This document shows positions 1-8,382 of a DNA stretch of 64,000 nucleotides, piece after piece. The stretch covers positions 1,426,001 through 1,490,000 of the forward strand of contig NZ_CBDDJA010000002.1 in NCBI RefSeq assembly GCF_965229315.1, in the 5' to 3' direction. Under the pieces are notes generated by a model. The model made no database searches, had not been told where the DNA came from, and saw only the letters and a list, made by a program, of their open reading frames with translations. Both the position numbers and the translations under genes were made by a program. Each line of letters begins with the position of its first letter. Within the stretch, counting starts at the first letter, position 1. Origin of the DNA: Pelomonas sp965229315. GTDB lineage: Bacteria > Pseudomonadota > Gammaproteobacteria > Burkholderiales > Burkholderiaceae_C.

Positions 1-53
1 ACGAGCAGGCGGCACGGCTGGAGGGCCTGGTTGGCGTGTTCCGGGTGCGCTGA
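1..53 (+). CDS. 3' end of an unidentified CDS
   Basis: The first 53 bases read through as an open frame (starting at base 3) that encodes 16 residues ending VGVFRVR and stops at TGA 51-53. The stop abuts the stop of the convergent alcohol dehydrogenase at 54-56, so the two genes meet end to end with no spacer. Base use is strongly GC3-biased, like a real coding end. Too little is present to name a function. Confidence 0.4.
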   Translation, partial: EQAARLEGLVGVFRVR

Positions 54-1067
54 TCAGAAGTCCGCGTCCAGCACCACGCGGTAGCGCGCGCGGCCGCTGC
101 GCAGGTGGTCCAGCGCGTCGTTGACGCGGCTCATCGGGAAGCGCTCCACCTGCGGCAGGATCTGGTGGCGGGCCGCGAACTGCAGCATCGTCGCCAGCAC
201 CGACGGCGGCGGCGTGGGCGAGGCCGACAAGCCCTTCTGCCAGCTCAGCAGGCCGCCGCTCTTCAGGCTCAGCGCGTCGGTCACGACGCCCACCAGGTGC
301 ATGCGGCCCTTGGGCGCCAGCGTGCCCAGCAGCGCGTCCCAGTTCAGCGCGGCACCGACCGTGATGAGCAGGAAGTCCAGGCTGCCCGCTGCCGCCTTCA
401 GCTCGGCCTTGTCGACGCTGGACACGGTCTTGTGCGCGCCCAGCGCCAGCGCCTCGTCGCGCTTGGACGGCGACGACGTGAACGCCGTCACCTCGCAGCC
501 CCAGGCGCGCGCGAACTTGACGGCCAGGTGGCCCAGGCCGCCGATGCCGACGACGCCGACGCGGTCGGTCGGTTTGACGGCGTGCAGCACGAAGGGCAGG
601 AACACCGTGCCGCCGCCGCACATCAGCGGGCCGGCGGCGGCCGGGTCCAGCGCGTCGGGCAGCGGGATGGCCCAGCTCCAGTGCGCACGCAGCCGGTCGG
701 CAAAGCCGCCGTGGCGGCCGATCAGCGTCGGCTGGCGCTGGCCGCACAGGTGCTGCTCGCCGCCGACGCAGAAGTTGCAATGCGTGCAGCTGCCGGCATG
801 CCAGCCCACGCCCACGCGCTGGCCGATCTGTCGGCCCTTGGCGTGCGGGCCCAGCGCCGTGATGCGGCCCACCACCTCATGGCCGGGCACGACCGGGTAG
901 CTGGCCGGGAACCACTCGCTGTCGATCATGGCGAGGTCGGAGTGGCAGATGCCGCAGTGCTCGACGGCGATCTCGACATCCTCGCTGCCCAGCGGGCCGG
1001 GGTCGAAGTCGAAGGCTTGCAGCGGGCCGCCAGCGGTGTGGGCGGCGTAGGCGCGGATGTTGGACAT
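54..1067 (-). CDS. zinc-dependent alcohol dehydrogenase, NAD(P)-linked (cinnamyl/YahK-like)
   Basis: A 337-residue medium-chain dehydrogenase, the usual length for the family. The catalytic zinc site is visible as CGICHSD (Cys38, with His42) followed by PGHEVVG. The structural zinc lobe is the Cys-rich stretch SCTHCNFCVGGEQHLC near residues 92-107. The Rossmann motif VGIGGLGHLAVKFA follows near 175. This pattern matches the YahK/AdhC-like aldehyde reductases, which typically reduce a broad range of aldehydes with NADPH in the cytoplasm. The frame stays open far upstream because of high GC, but the family N-terminus begins at ATG 1065-1067. A secreted esterase lies 23 bases upstream on the same strand, so the two may be cotranscribed. 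The physiological substrate cannot be told from sequence. Confidence 0.9.
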   Translation of the reverse strand: MSNIRAYAAHTAGGPLQAFDFDPGPLGSEDVEIAVEHCGICHSDLAMIDSEWFPASYPVVPGHEVVGRITALGPHAKGRQIGQRVGVGWHAGSCTHCNFCVGGEQHLCGQRQPTLIGRHGGFADRLRAHWSWAIPLPDALDPAAAGPLMCGGGTVFLPFVLHAVKPTDRVGVVGIGGLGHLAVKFARAWGCEVTAFTSSPSKRDEALALGAHKTVSSVDKAELKAAAGSLDFLLITVGAALNWDALLGTLAPKGRMHLVGVVTDALSLKSGGLLSWQKGLSASPTPPPSVLATMLQFAARHQILPQVERFPMSRVNDALDHLRSGRARYRVVLDADF

Positions 1068-1090
1068 GCGGGTCTCCTGAGGTGTTCGAG

Positions 1091-1948
1091 CTACTGCAGC
1101 GGGTGGGCCTTGAAGAACTGCCAGGCCGTCTCGGCCGCGTCGACCTCGGTGCGTGGCCAGATGTGGCCCATGCCGTCGATGCGCAGCAGCCGCACCTCGG
1201 TGCCGGCGCTGCAGCCCGCGTAGCGGAGCATCTGCAGCGGCCCGGGGCGCGCTTCCTGCACCAGCTTGGGCTGGCAATGGTTGTGCGAGGCCCAGCCGGC
1301 CAGCGCCTCCGGCACGCTCTCGACCCATTCGGCACCGCGGTCGGCATGGCCTTCGTAGGGGTTGGTCGTGTCGGCCAGGCCGTGGATGGTGAGCACAGGC
1401 ACGGCGCGACCCGGGCACGGGCCGCTCCAGCGCAGCCCGCCCACCGGCGCGATGGCTGCGATGCGGTGGTTCAGCCGGCAGCCCAGCAGCGACGACATGC
1501 GCCCGCCGCCCGAGAAGCCGGTGGCGTAGACGCGCGCCGGGTCGATGCAGACGCGGGCGGCCACGTGGTCGATGACGTCGGACACGTACTGCACGTCGTC
1601 GGCGCGGCCGCTCACGACCGGTACGTTCCAGCGTGCGTCCTCGCCCTGCAGCGTGGCGACCGCGAAGCCCTCGCGCGCGGCCAGCGCCTCGAAGCCGCTC
1701 TTGCCGGCGCGGCCGGCGGCGTCGCCGCCCGTGCCATGCAGGTCGAAGACCAGCGGCAGCGCCGTGCTGCCGGCAGCGGCCGGTGGCACGAAGAGCCGGT
1801 AGGTGCGCGTGCGGCCGCCCGAGGTCAGTTCGCGCATCTCGCCGGCGACCGGCGCGAGCGAGCAGGCGCTGGCCGGCGTCTGTGCCTGGGTGAGCGGCGA
1901 CAGGGTGCACAGCAGCGACAGCAGGGCGAGGGCAGGGAACAGGCGCAC
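1091..1948 (-). CDS. secreted LpqC-like esterase / polyhydroxybutyrate depolymerase family
   Basis: A 285-residue alpha/beta hydrolase with a clear Sec signal peptide (hydrophobic residues 5-20, probable cleavage after TQA at 20-22). The oxyanion region is DLHGTGGD (about 69-76). The nucleophile elbow is GFSGGG with Ser146. The acid lies in GLADTTNPY and the histidine in GMGHIWP near the C-terminus, where PHB depolymerase/feruloyl esterase-type enzymes (COG3509) place them. Several cysteines suggest periplasmic or secreted disulfides. It probably cleaves an ester polymer or hydroxycinnamate ester. I cannot separate PHB depolymerase from feruloyl esterase activity. The alcohol dehydrogenase follows closely downstream. 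Confidence 0.85.
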   Translation of the reverse strand: MRLFPALALLSLLCTLSPLTQAQTPASACSLAPVAGEMRELTSGGRTRTYRLFVPPAAAGSTALPLVFDLHGTGGDAAGRAGKSGFEALAAREGFAVATLQGEDARWNVPVVSGRADDVQYVSDVIDHVAARVCIDPARVYATGFSGGGRMSSLLGCRLNHRIAAIAPVGGLRWSGPCPGRAVPVLTIHGLADTTNPYEGHADRGAEWVESVPEALAGWASHNHCQPKLVQEARPGPLQMLRYAGCSAGTEVRLLRIDGMGHIWPRTEVDAAETAWQFFKAHPLQ

Positions 1949-2002
1949 GAGGGTCCTCCAAGGGGCCGCCAGCTTACCGCCGCCGTGCCGGCCATCGCGG
2001 CG

Positions 2003-2461
2003 TCAACCGACGTCGTGCGCGTAGACGATGAAGCCGAAGTGCCGCGCAACCTGGTCGTACAGCGCCCGCGCGGTGGCGTTGCCTTCCTGCGTGTGCCAGT
2101 AGACACGCCGCGAGCCGGCGGCCAGCGCGGCGGTGTAGACGGCCTCGATCAGCGCCCGACCCACGCCGCGGCCGCGCGCGGCCGGCGCAGTGAACAAGTC
2201 CTGCAGGTAGCAGACCGGTTCGATGCGGTTGGTGCTGCGGTGGAAGACGTGGTGCACCAGGCCCAGCAGCGTGCCGGCCTCATCGACCGCGACGAGCGCA
2301 TGCAGGGGCTCGTTCGCGTCGAGGAAACGCGCCCAGGTCGTGTCGGTGATCTCGGCCGGCAGCGCGGTGGCGCCCTCGCGGCCGTAGAAGGCGTTGTAGC
2401 CGTCCCAGAGCGCTTGCCAGGCGGCGCGGTCGGTGGGCTGGAGGGGGCGGACTTGGATCAT
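2003..2461 (-). CDS. GNAT family N-acetyltransferase
   Basis: A 152-residue single-domain GNAT protein, standard family length. The acetyl-CoA binding motif A is visible as LFTAPAARGRGVGRALIEAVY (about residues 90-110, with the R-G-x-G-x-G/A core). It is followed by the WHTQEGNATARALYDQV segment that usually packs on the cofactor, and a C-terminal beta strand. Members transfer an acetyl group to an amine of a small molecule or protein. The substrate is not recognisable. It sits between the esterase operon and fumA on the same strand with short spacers and has no obvious functional link to them. Confidence 0.85.
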   Translation of the reverse strand: MIQVRPLQPTDRAAWQALWDGYNAFYGREGATALPAEITDTTWARFLDANEPLHALVAVDEAGTLLGLVHHVFHRSTNRIEPVCYLQDLFTAPAARGRGVGRALIEAVYTAALAAGSRRVYWHTQEGNATARALYDQVARHFGFIVYAHDVG

Positions 2462-2509
2462 GTCGGGGGGGCGGTTGGACCCCCCGATTGTGGCGACCCG
2501 CTCGTGCAG

Positions 2510-4048
2510 TCAGGCCGTGGCAACCGGAATGCCGATGGCCTTGCCCGAGGCGATGCGCTGCTTCCACTCGGCCGGGCCGGTGATGTGCGCGCTGGTGCCG
2601 CTGGCGTCCACGGCGACCGTCACTGGCATGTCCACCACGTCGAACTCGTAGATGGCTTCCATGCCCAGGTCCTCGAAGCCCACGACCTTGGCGCCCTTGA
2701 TGGCCTTGCTGACCAGGTAGGCGGAGCCGCCCACGGCCATCAGGTAGGCGCTCTTGTGGTTCTTGATGGACTCGATGGCCAACGGGCCGCGTTCGGCCTT
2801 GCCGACCATCGCGATGAGGCCGGTTTGGCTGAGCATCATGTCGGTGAACTTGTCCATGCGCGTGGCGGTGGTCGGGCCGGCCGGGCCGACGACTTCGTCG
2901 CGCACCGGGTCCACCGGGCCGACGTAATAGATGACGCGGTTGGTGAAGTCCACCGGCAGCTTCTCGCCCTTGGCCAGCATGTCCTGGATGCGCTTGTGCG
3001 CGGCGTCGCGGCCGGTGAGCATCTTGCCGTTCAGCAGCAGCGTGTCGCCGGGCTTCCAGGTCGCCACCTCGGCCGGCGTCAGCGCGTTCAGGTCGACGCG
3101 ACGGCTCTTGTTGTAGTCGGGCGCCCAGTGCACGTCGGGCCACAGGTCCAGGCTGGGCGCCTCCAGATAGGTCGGGCCGCTGCCGTCCAGCACGAAGTGC
3201 GCATGGCGCGTGGCCGCGCAGTTGGGGATCATCGCGATGGGCTTGCTGGCCGCGTGCGTGGGGAAGGTCTTGATCTTCACGTCCAGCACGGTGGTCAGGC
3301 CACCCAGGCCCTGTGCGCCGATGCCCAGGGCGTTGACCTTCTCGTACAGCTCGATGCGCATCTCCTCGAGCTTGTTTTGCGGGCCGCGCTGCAGCAGCTC
3401 GTACATGTCGATGTCTTCCATCAGCGCCTGCTTGGCCAGCAGCGCGGCCTTCTCTGCCGTGCCGCCGACGCCGATGCCCAGCATGCCGGGCGGGCACCAG
3501 CCGGCGCCCATCGTGGGCACGGTCTTGAGCACCCAGTCGACGATGTCGTCGCTGGGGTTGAGCATGTAGACCTTGCTCTTGTTCTCGCTGCCGCCGCCCT
3601 TGGCCGCGACGATGACGTCCACCGTGTTGCCGGGCACGAGGTCCATCTGCACCACGGCAGGCGTGTTGTCCTTGGTGTTCTTGCGCGCAAAGATGGGGTC
3701 GTCCAGCACGGACGCGCGCAGCTTGTTGTCGGGGTTCAGGTAGCCCTGGCGCACGCCTTCGTTGACGGCGTCCTCGATGCTGCCGGCAAAGCCCTCCCAG
3801 CGCACGTCCATGCCGATCTTGAGGAACACGTTGACGATGCCGGTGTCCTGGCAGATGGGCCGCTTGCCTTCGGCGCACATGCGGCTGTTGGTGAGGATCT
3901 GCGCGATCGCGTCCTTGGCGGCGGGCGAGGCCTCGCTCTCGTAGGCGCGGGCCAGGTGGGCGATGTAGTCGGCCGGGTGGTAGTACGAGATGTACTGCAG
4001 GGCGGCGCTAACGCTGTCGATGAGGTCTTGCTGGCGTATGGTGGTCAT
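2510..4048 (-). CDS. fumA: class I fumarate hydratase (iron-sulfur)
   Basis: A 512-residue fumarase of the single-chain FumA/FumB type, which interconverts fumarate and L-malate in the TCA cycle. The three conserved cysteines that bind the [4Fe-4S] cluster lie in CQDTG (Cys66), GWCPPGMLG and PNCAATRH. The C-terminal beta domain carries GPVDPVRDEVVGPAGPTTATRMDK. The upstream frame is open for 200 more codons, but family homology begins at ATG 4046-4048 (MTTIRQQDL). It is transcribed divergently from the class II fumarase fumC, with only 112 bases between the start codons. The enzyme is expected to be oxygen-sensitive, so the cell probably switches between it and FumC with oxygen or iron supply (inference). 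Confidence 0.95.
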   Translation of the reverse strand: MTTIRQQDLIDSVSAALQYISYYHPADYIAHLARAYESEASPAAKDAIAQILTNSRMCAEGKRPICQDTGIVNVFLKIGMDVRWEGFAGSIEDAVNEGVRQGYLNPDNKLRASVLDDPIFARKNTKDNTPAVVQMDLVPGNTVDVIVAAKGGGSENKSKVYMLNPSDDIVDWVLKTVPTMGAGWCPPGMLGIGVGGTAEKAALLAKQALMEDIDMYELLQRGPQNKLEEMRIELYEKVNALGIGAQGLGGLTTVLDVKIKTFPTHAASKPIAMIPNCAATRHAHFVLDGSGPTYLEAPSLDLWPDVHWAPDYNKSRRVDLNALTPAEVATWKPGDTLLLNGKMLTGRDAAHKRIQDMLAKGEKLPVDFTNRVIYYVGPVDPVRDEVVGPAGPTTATRMDKFTDMMLSQTGLIAMVGKAERGPLAIESIKNHKSAYLMAVGGSAYLVSKAIKGAKVVGFEDLGMEAIYEFDVVDMPVTVAVDASGTSAHITGPAEWKQRIASGKAIGIPVATA

Positions 4049-4102
4049 GTGGCGAAGCGGGACGAGATTCGGGCGGCGGGAATTATCGGTGGCCGCACGG
4101 AT

Positions 4103-4115
4103 GAGAAGGGTTCTC
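4103..4115. promoter_or_regulatory. small inverted repeat in the fumA/fumC divergent promoter region
   Basis: The 112-base region between the two fumarase starts contains the palindrome GAGAA-GGG-TTCTC, and a related GAGAA recurs just before the fumC start. It could be an operator or part of the fumC leader. No known binding-site family is recognised, so this is a position to test only. Confidence 0.25.
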
Positions 4116-4160
4116 GCGCTGGCTATGCTGAAAGCCAACCCGACCTTCGTGAGAACCGTC

Positions 4161-5549
4161 ATGAGCAGCACCCGCATCGAACGCGACACCTTCGGCCCCA
4201 TCGAGGTGCCGGCCGACAAGCTGTGGGGGGCGCAGACGCAGCGCTCGCTGCAGAACTTCGACATCTCCGGAGAGCGCCAGGCGCCCGAGTTGATCCGCGC
4301 GCTGGCTCGGGTCAAGCGGGCATCGGCGGTGGTCAACCACGCGCTGGGCCTGCAGGATGCGAAGAAGACGGACGCCATCGTGGCTGCGGCCGACGAGGTC
4401 ATCAGCGGCCTGCACGTGGACGAGTTCCCGCTGGTGGTCTGGCAGACGGGTTCGGGCACGCAGACCAACATGAACGTCAACGAGGTGCTGGCCAACCGCG
4501 CCAGCGAGCTGCTGGGTGGCGAGCGCGGCGAGGGCCGCCTGGTGCACCCCAACGACGACGTGAACCGCAGCCAGAGCAGCAACGACGTCTTCCCGACCGC
4601 CATGCATGTGGCTGCGGTGCAGGGCCTGGTGGAGCGGCTGCTGCCGCCGCTGCGCGCGCTGCGCACGACGCTGCAGCAGAAGGCCGAGGCCTATGACGAC
4701 ATCGTCAAGATCGGCCGCACGCACCTGCAGGATGCGACGCCGCTGACGCTGGGGCAGGAGATCTCGGGCTGGGTCGCCCAGCTCAACCACGGCGAGCGCC
4801 ATGTGCTGGCCGCGCTGCCGCATCTGTACGAACTGGCGCTGGGCGGCACGGCGGTCGGCACGGGGCTGAATGCGCCCAAGGGCTATGCCGAGCAGGTCGC
4901 CGCGGAGCTGGCCCGGCTGACGGACCAGCCGTTCGTGACGGCACCGAACAAGTTCGAGGCGATGGCGGCCTGCGACGCCCTCGTGCACGCCCACGGCGCG
5001 CTGAAGACGCTGGCCGCCAGCATGAACAAGATCGCCAACGACGTGCGCTGGCTGGCCAGCGGCCCGCGCAGCGGCCTCGGCGAGATTCGCATCCCGGAGA
5101 ACGAGCCGGGCTCGTCCATCATGCCGGGCAAGGTCAACCCGACGCAGAGCGAGGCGGTGACCATGCTGGCCGCCCAGGTCATGGGCAACGACGTGGCCAT
5201 CAACATCGGCGGCGCGTCGGGCAACTTCGAGCTGAACGTGTTCCGCCCCATGGTCATCCACAACTTCCTGCAGAGCGTGCGGCTGCTGGCAGACGGCATG
5301 GCCAGCTTCAACCGCCATTGCGCGGTGGGCATCGAGCCCAACGAGGCGCGCATCGCCGAGCTGGTGTCGCGTTCACTGATGCTGGTGACGGCGCTGAACC
5401 CCCACATCGGCTACGACAAGGCCGCGCAGATCGCCAAGAAGGCCCACAAGGACGGCAGCAGCCTGCGCGAGGCGGCGCTGGCGCTGGGCCACGTGACGGC
5501 CGAGCAGTTCGACGCGTGGGTGGTGCCGGGCCAGATGGTCGGGCGCTGA
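4161..5549 (+). CDS. fumC: class II fumarate hydratase
   Basis: A 462-residue enzyme of the aspartase/fumarase superfamily, the normal FumC length. It catalyses the same fumarate-malate step as the neighbouring FumA but without an iron-sulfur cluster. Visible signatures are SGTQTNMNVNEV, the active-site segment IGRTHLQDATPLTLGQE (catalytic His), and the superfamily signature GSSIMPGKVNPTQ. The frame is open upstream to 3990, but homology starts at ATG 4161 (MSSTRIERDTFGPIEVP). It diverges from fumA. The pairing of an oxygen-labile and an oxygen-stable fumarase at one locus suggests coordinated opposite regulation (inference). Confidence 0.96.
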   Translation: MSSTRIERDTFGPIEVPADKLWGAQTQRSLQNFDISGERQAPELIRALARVKRASAVVNHALGLQDAKKTDAIVAAADEVISGLHVDEFPLVVWQTGSGTQTNMNVNEVLANRASELLGGERGEGRLVHPNDDVNRSQSSNDVFPTAMHVAAVQGLVERLLPPLRALRTTLQQKAEAYDDIVKIGRTHLQDATPLTLGQEISGWVAQLNHGERHVLAALPHLYELALGGTAVGTGLNAPKGYAEQVAAELARLTDQPFVTAPNKFEAMAACDALVHAHGALKTLAASMNKIANDVRWLASGPRSGLGEIRIPENEPGSSIMPGKVNPTQSEAVTMLAAQVMGNDVAINIGGASGNFELNVFRPMVIHNFLQSVRLLADGMASFNRHCAVGIEPNEARIAELVSRSLMLVTALNPHIGYDKAAQIAKKAHKDGSSLREAALALGHVTAEQFDAWVVPGQMVGR

Positions 5550-5559
5550 CGCCGCGCCG

Positions 5560-6144
5560 TCAGTGGTGCTGTGCCGACTCCGCCACCAGCTTGTCGGTGT
5601 ACGCGATGGCCATCGCCGACGCCAGGAAGGCGACGTGGATGATGGTTTGCCACATCAGCGTCTTTTCCTCGTAGTTGGCCGCGTTGATGAAGGTCTTCAG
5701 CAGATGGATGGAGCTGATGCCGATGATGGACAGGCCCAGCTTCACCTTCAGCACCGACGCATTCACGTGGCCCAGCCACTCGGGCTGGTCCGGGTGGCGG
5801 TCCAGGTTCATGCGCGACACGAAGGTCTCGTAGCCGCCGACGATGACCATGATCAGCAGGTTGGAGATCATGACCACGTCGATGAGACCCAGCACGACCA
5901 GCATCAGCACCGTCTCGTTCAGCGACGTGGGTGCGTTCTCGCTCTTGTAGCCGACGTTCTTGACCAGGATCTCCAGTGCATGCGAATTGCCGAAGGCTGC
6001 CTCAATGAGATGCACAAGCTCGGTCCAGAAGCTCCAGACGTAGATGGCCTGGGCCAGGATCAGCCCCATGTACAACGGTAGTTGCAGCCAGCGGCTGGCG
6101 AAGATCAGGCGGGGCAGGGGGCGGAGCTGGGGATCGTTGGGCAT
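5560..6144 (-). CDS. YqhA/UPF0114 family inner-membrane protein
   Basis: A 194-residue membrane protein of the UPF0114 (YqhA) family, which has no established biochemical function. Hydrophobic segments lie at about residues 19-40, 75-100, 125-150 and 155-180. The family-typical stretch VLGLIDVVMISNLLIMVIVGGYETFVSR occurs near the middle. I placed the start at ATG 6142-6144 (MPNDPQLRPLPR). An upstream in-frame ATG would add 17 residues that run into the acs promoter region. It converges on fumC with a 10-base gap and diverges from acs. Confidence 0.85.
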   Translation of the reverse strand: MPNDPQLRPLPRLIFASRWLQLPLYMGLILAQAIYVWSFWTELVHLIEAAFGNSHALEILVKNVGYKSENAPTSLNETVLMLVVLGLIDVVMISNLLIMVIVGGYETFVSRMNLDRHPDQPEWLGHVNASVLKVKLGLSIIGISSIHLLKTFINAANYEEKTLMWQTIIHVAFLASAMAIAYTDKLVAESAQHH

Positions 6145-6178
6145 GGCGGCGGGGCGAGCAGAATTGGCGGAAATTCTA

Positions 6179-6196
6179 GGTGTCGCCAGTGACACC
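6179..6196. promoter_or_regulatory. palindrome upstream of acs
   Basis: A perfect inverted repeat, GGTGTC-N6-GACACC, lies in the 118-base divergent region between the YqhA-like gene and acs, 67 bases before the acs ATG. A second, weaker repeat (CCGTC/GACGG) follows at 6197-6221. The first could be an operator for acs control. No regulator family is identified. Confidence 0.3.
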
Positions 6197-6262
6197 CCGT
6201 CGTCAGGGCATCGTCAGACGGCCACAGCACAGTCCGCGCCAAGCAACATCAGGAGACAAGCC

Positions 6263-8224
6263 ATGAGCACGCTGAACACCTACCCGCCCACCGCCGAATG
6301 GCTGGCCCACGCGCATGTGAAGGGCGAAGCCGGCTATGCCGCGCTGGTGGCCGAGGCCGAGAAGGACTACGCAGGCTACTGGTCGCGTCTGGCCCGCGAG
6401 CTGCTGAGCTGGCAAACCCCGTTCACGAAGACGCTCAACGACAGCGACGCGCCGTTCTTCAAATGGTTCGAGGACGGCAGGCTGAACGTCTCCTACAACT
6501 GCCTGGACCGGCATGTGGAGGCCGGCAAGGGCGACAAGGTCGCGCTGATCTTCGAGGCCGACGACGGCACGGTGACCCGCGTGACCTACGCCGAGCTGCT
6601 CGCCAAGGTCAGCCAGCTCGCCAACGCGCTCAAGGGCCGCGGCATCCAGAAGGGCGACCGCGTCGTCATCTACATGCCGATGTCCGTCGAGGGCGTCGTG
6701 GCGATGCAGGCCTGCGCGCGCATCGGCGCGACGCATTCGGTCGTGTTCGGTGGCTTCTCGGCGCAGTCGCTGCGCGACCGCATCCAGGACGCCGGCGCCG
6801 TGGCGCTGATCTGCGCCGACGAACAGATGCGTGGCGGCAAGGCGCTGGCGCTGAAGGCTATCGTCGACGAGGCGCTGGAAGGCGGCGCCTGCCCGACGCT
6901 GAAGGACGTCATCGTCTACAAGCGCACCGGCGGCAAGGTCAGCTGGATGGACGGCCGCGACGTGTGGCTGCACGACCTGATGTCGGCAGAGTCCACGAAC
7001 TGCACGCCCGAGTGGGTGGAGGCCGAACACCCGCTGTTCCTGCTCTACACCTCGGGCTCCACCGGCAAGCCCAAGGGCGTGCAGCACAGCAGCGGCGGCT
7101 ACCTGCTGCATGCGGCGCTGACGACGAAGTGGACGTTCGACCTGAAGGACGACGACATCTTCTGGTGCACGGCCGACATCGGCTGGGTCACCGGCCACAC
7201 CTACATCACCTACGGCCCGCTGGCGCTGGGTGGCACCGAGATCGTCTTCGAGGGCGTGCCGACCTACCCGGACGCCGGCCGCTTCTGGCAGACGATCCAG
7301 AAGCACAAGGTCAGCATCTTCTACACGGCGCCCACGGCCATCCGCTCGCTGATCAAGGCGGCCGAGACCAACGCTGCGGTGCACCCGAAGAACTACGACC
7401 TGTCCAGCCTGCGCCTGCTCGGCTCGGTTGGCGAGCCCATCAACCCGGCCGCCTGGGAGTGGTACTACGAGCATGTGGGCGGCAAGCGCTGCCCCATCGT
7501 CGACACGTTCTGGCAGACCGAGACCGGCGGCCACATGATCACGCCGCTGCCCGGCGTGACGACGCTGGTGCCGGGCTCCTGCACGCTGCCCTTCCCGGGC
7601 ATCACGGCGGCCATCGTCGACGAGACGGGCAACGACGTGCCCAACGGCCAGGGCGGCATCCTGGTCGTCAAGAAGCCCTGGCCGAGCATGATCCGCACGA
7701 TCTATGGCGACCCCGAGCGGTTCAAGAAGAGCTACTACCCGCCGGAGCTCAAGGGCTACTACCTGGCGGGCGACGGCGCCATCCGCGACGCGGAAACGGG
7801 CTACTTCACCATCACCGGCCGCATCGACGACGTGCTGAACGTGTCCGGCCACCGCATGGGCACGATGGAGATCGAATCGGCGCTGGTCAGCTGCACGGAG
7901 TTGGTGGCCGAAGCCGCGGTCGTCGGCCGCCCTGACGACACCACGGGCGAGGCCATCTGCGCCTTCGTCGTGCTGAAGCGCCCGCGCCCCAGCGGTGACG
8001 AGGCCAAGGCCATCGCCAAGCAGCTGCGCGACCACGTCGCCAAGGAGATCGGCCCGATCGCCAAGCCCAAGGACATCCGTTTCGGCGACAACCTGCCCAA
8101 GACCCGCTCGGGCAAGATCATGCGTCGCTTGCTCAGGTCGGTGGCCAAGGGCGAGTCGGTCACCCAGGACACCTCGACGCTGGAAAATCCCGCCATCCTT
8201 GAGCAATTGGGTCAGGCTTACTGA
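6263..8224 (+). CDS. acs: acetyl-CoA synthetase (AMP-forming)
   Basis: A 653-residue cytoplasmic enzyme that activates acetate to acetyl-CoA through acetyl-AMP. The ATP/AMP-binding P-loop YTSGSTGKPKGV lies near residue 260, and WQTETGGHMITP and YLAGDGAIRDAETGYFTITGR mark the adenylation core. The C-terminal PKTRSGKIMRR carries Lys618, the residue acetylated by Pat-type enzymes and reversed by sirtuins in characterised Acs proteins. An AGGAGA Shine-Dalgarno at 6251-6256 supports ATG 6263. With isocitrate lyase at 60.7 kb it allows growth on acetate. The last codons and the stop lie inside a large palindrome, and the last about 39 bases are duplicated downstream. Confidence 0.97.
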   Translation: MSTLNTYPPTAEWLAHAHVKGEAGYAALVAEAEKDYAGYWSRLARELLSWQTPFTKTLNDSDAPFFKWFEDGRLNVSYNCLDRHVEAGKGDKVALIFEADDGTVTRVTYAELLAKVSQLANALKGRGIQKGDRVVIYMPMSVEGVVAMQACARIGATHSVVFGGFSAQSLRDRIQDAGAVALICADEQMRGGKALALKAIVDEALEGGACPTLKDVIVYKRTGGKVSWMDGRDVWLHDLMSAESTNCTPEWVEAEHPLFLLYTSGSTGKPKGVQHSSGGYLLHAALTTKWTFDLKDDDIFWCTADIGWVTGHTYITYGPLALGGTEIVFEGVPTYPDAGRFWQTIQKHKVSIFYTAPTAIRSLIKAAETNAAVHPKNYDLSSLRLLGSVGEPINPAAWEWYYEHVGGKRCPIVDTFWQTETGGHMITPLPGVTTLVPGSCTLPFPGITAAIVDETGNDVPNGQGGILVVKKPWPSMIRTIYGDPERFKKSYYPPELKGYYLAGDGAIRDAETGYFTITGRIDDVLNVSGHRMGTMEIESALVSCTELVAEAAVVGRPDDTTGEAICAFVVLKRPRPSGDEAKAIAKQLRDHVAKEIGPIAKPKDIRFGDNLPKTRSGKIMRRLLRSVAKGESVTQDTSTLENPAILEQLGQAY

Positions 8225-8227
8225 CCC
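8186..8227 (+). repeat. direct repeat, copy 1 (3' end of acs)
   Basis: A 42-base segment that includes the last codons and stop of acs. It recurs at 8320-8361 with two mismatches (8191/8325 and 8219/8353), a period of 134 bases. Copy 1 is coding up to 8224, which suggests the downstream copy is the derived one. Confidence 0.85.
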
Positions 8228-8238
8228 TGTTGCTCAAG
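8198..8238 (+). terminator. large palindrome overlapping the acs stop codon
   Basis: Arms CTTGAGCAA (8198-8206) and TTGCTCAAG (8230-8238) pair outside arms GGGTCAG (8209-8215) and CTGACCC (8221-8227), leaving a 5-base loop. The acs TGA stop (8222-8224) lies inside the right inner arm. The hairpin would be strong, but no T tract follows. It could slow RNA polymerase, protect the mRNA end from exonucleases, or be a recombination site. Confidence 0.5.
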
Positions 8239-8319
8239 CCGCGCGCAGGGCGGAGGAGGCGAAGCCGACAGCGGGATTTGGGGCGTGCTCATATCGCTTG
8301 CGATGTGAGCGAGCACCAG

Positions 8320-8361
8320 AATCCGGCCATCCTTGAGCAATTGGGTCAGGCGTACTGACCC
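8320..8361 (+). repeat. direct repeat, copy 2 (non-coding acs 3' end)
   Basis: The second copy of the 42-base segment at the end of acs. It keeps the inner hairpin arms GGGTCAG/CTGACCC but lacks the right outer arm TTGCTCAAG. The 92 bases between the copies hold another imperfect hairpin (8285-8316, GTGCTC...GAGCAC). Confidence 0.85.
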
Positions 8362-8382
8362 GCACCTCCCGCCCCAACGAAA

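Noticed and set aside
1082..4696. 1204-residue open frame on the plus strand
   Set aside because: It runs antisense to the esterase, GNAT and fumA genes, all with strong family motifs. Its Arg/Ala/His/Val-rich translation is the usual antisense shadow in GC-rich DNA.
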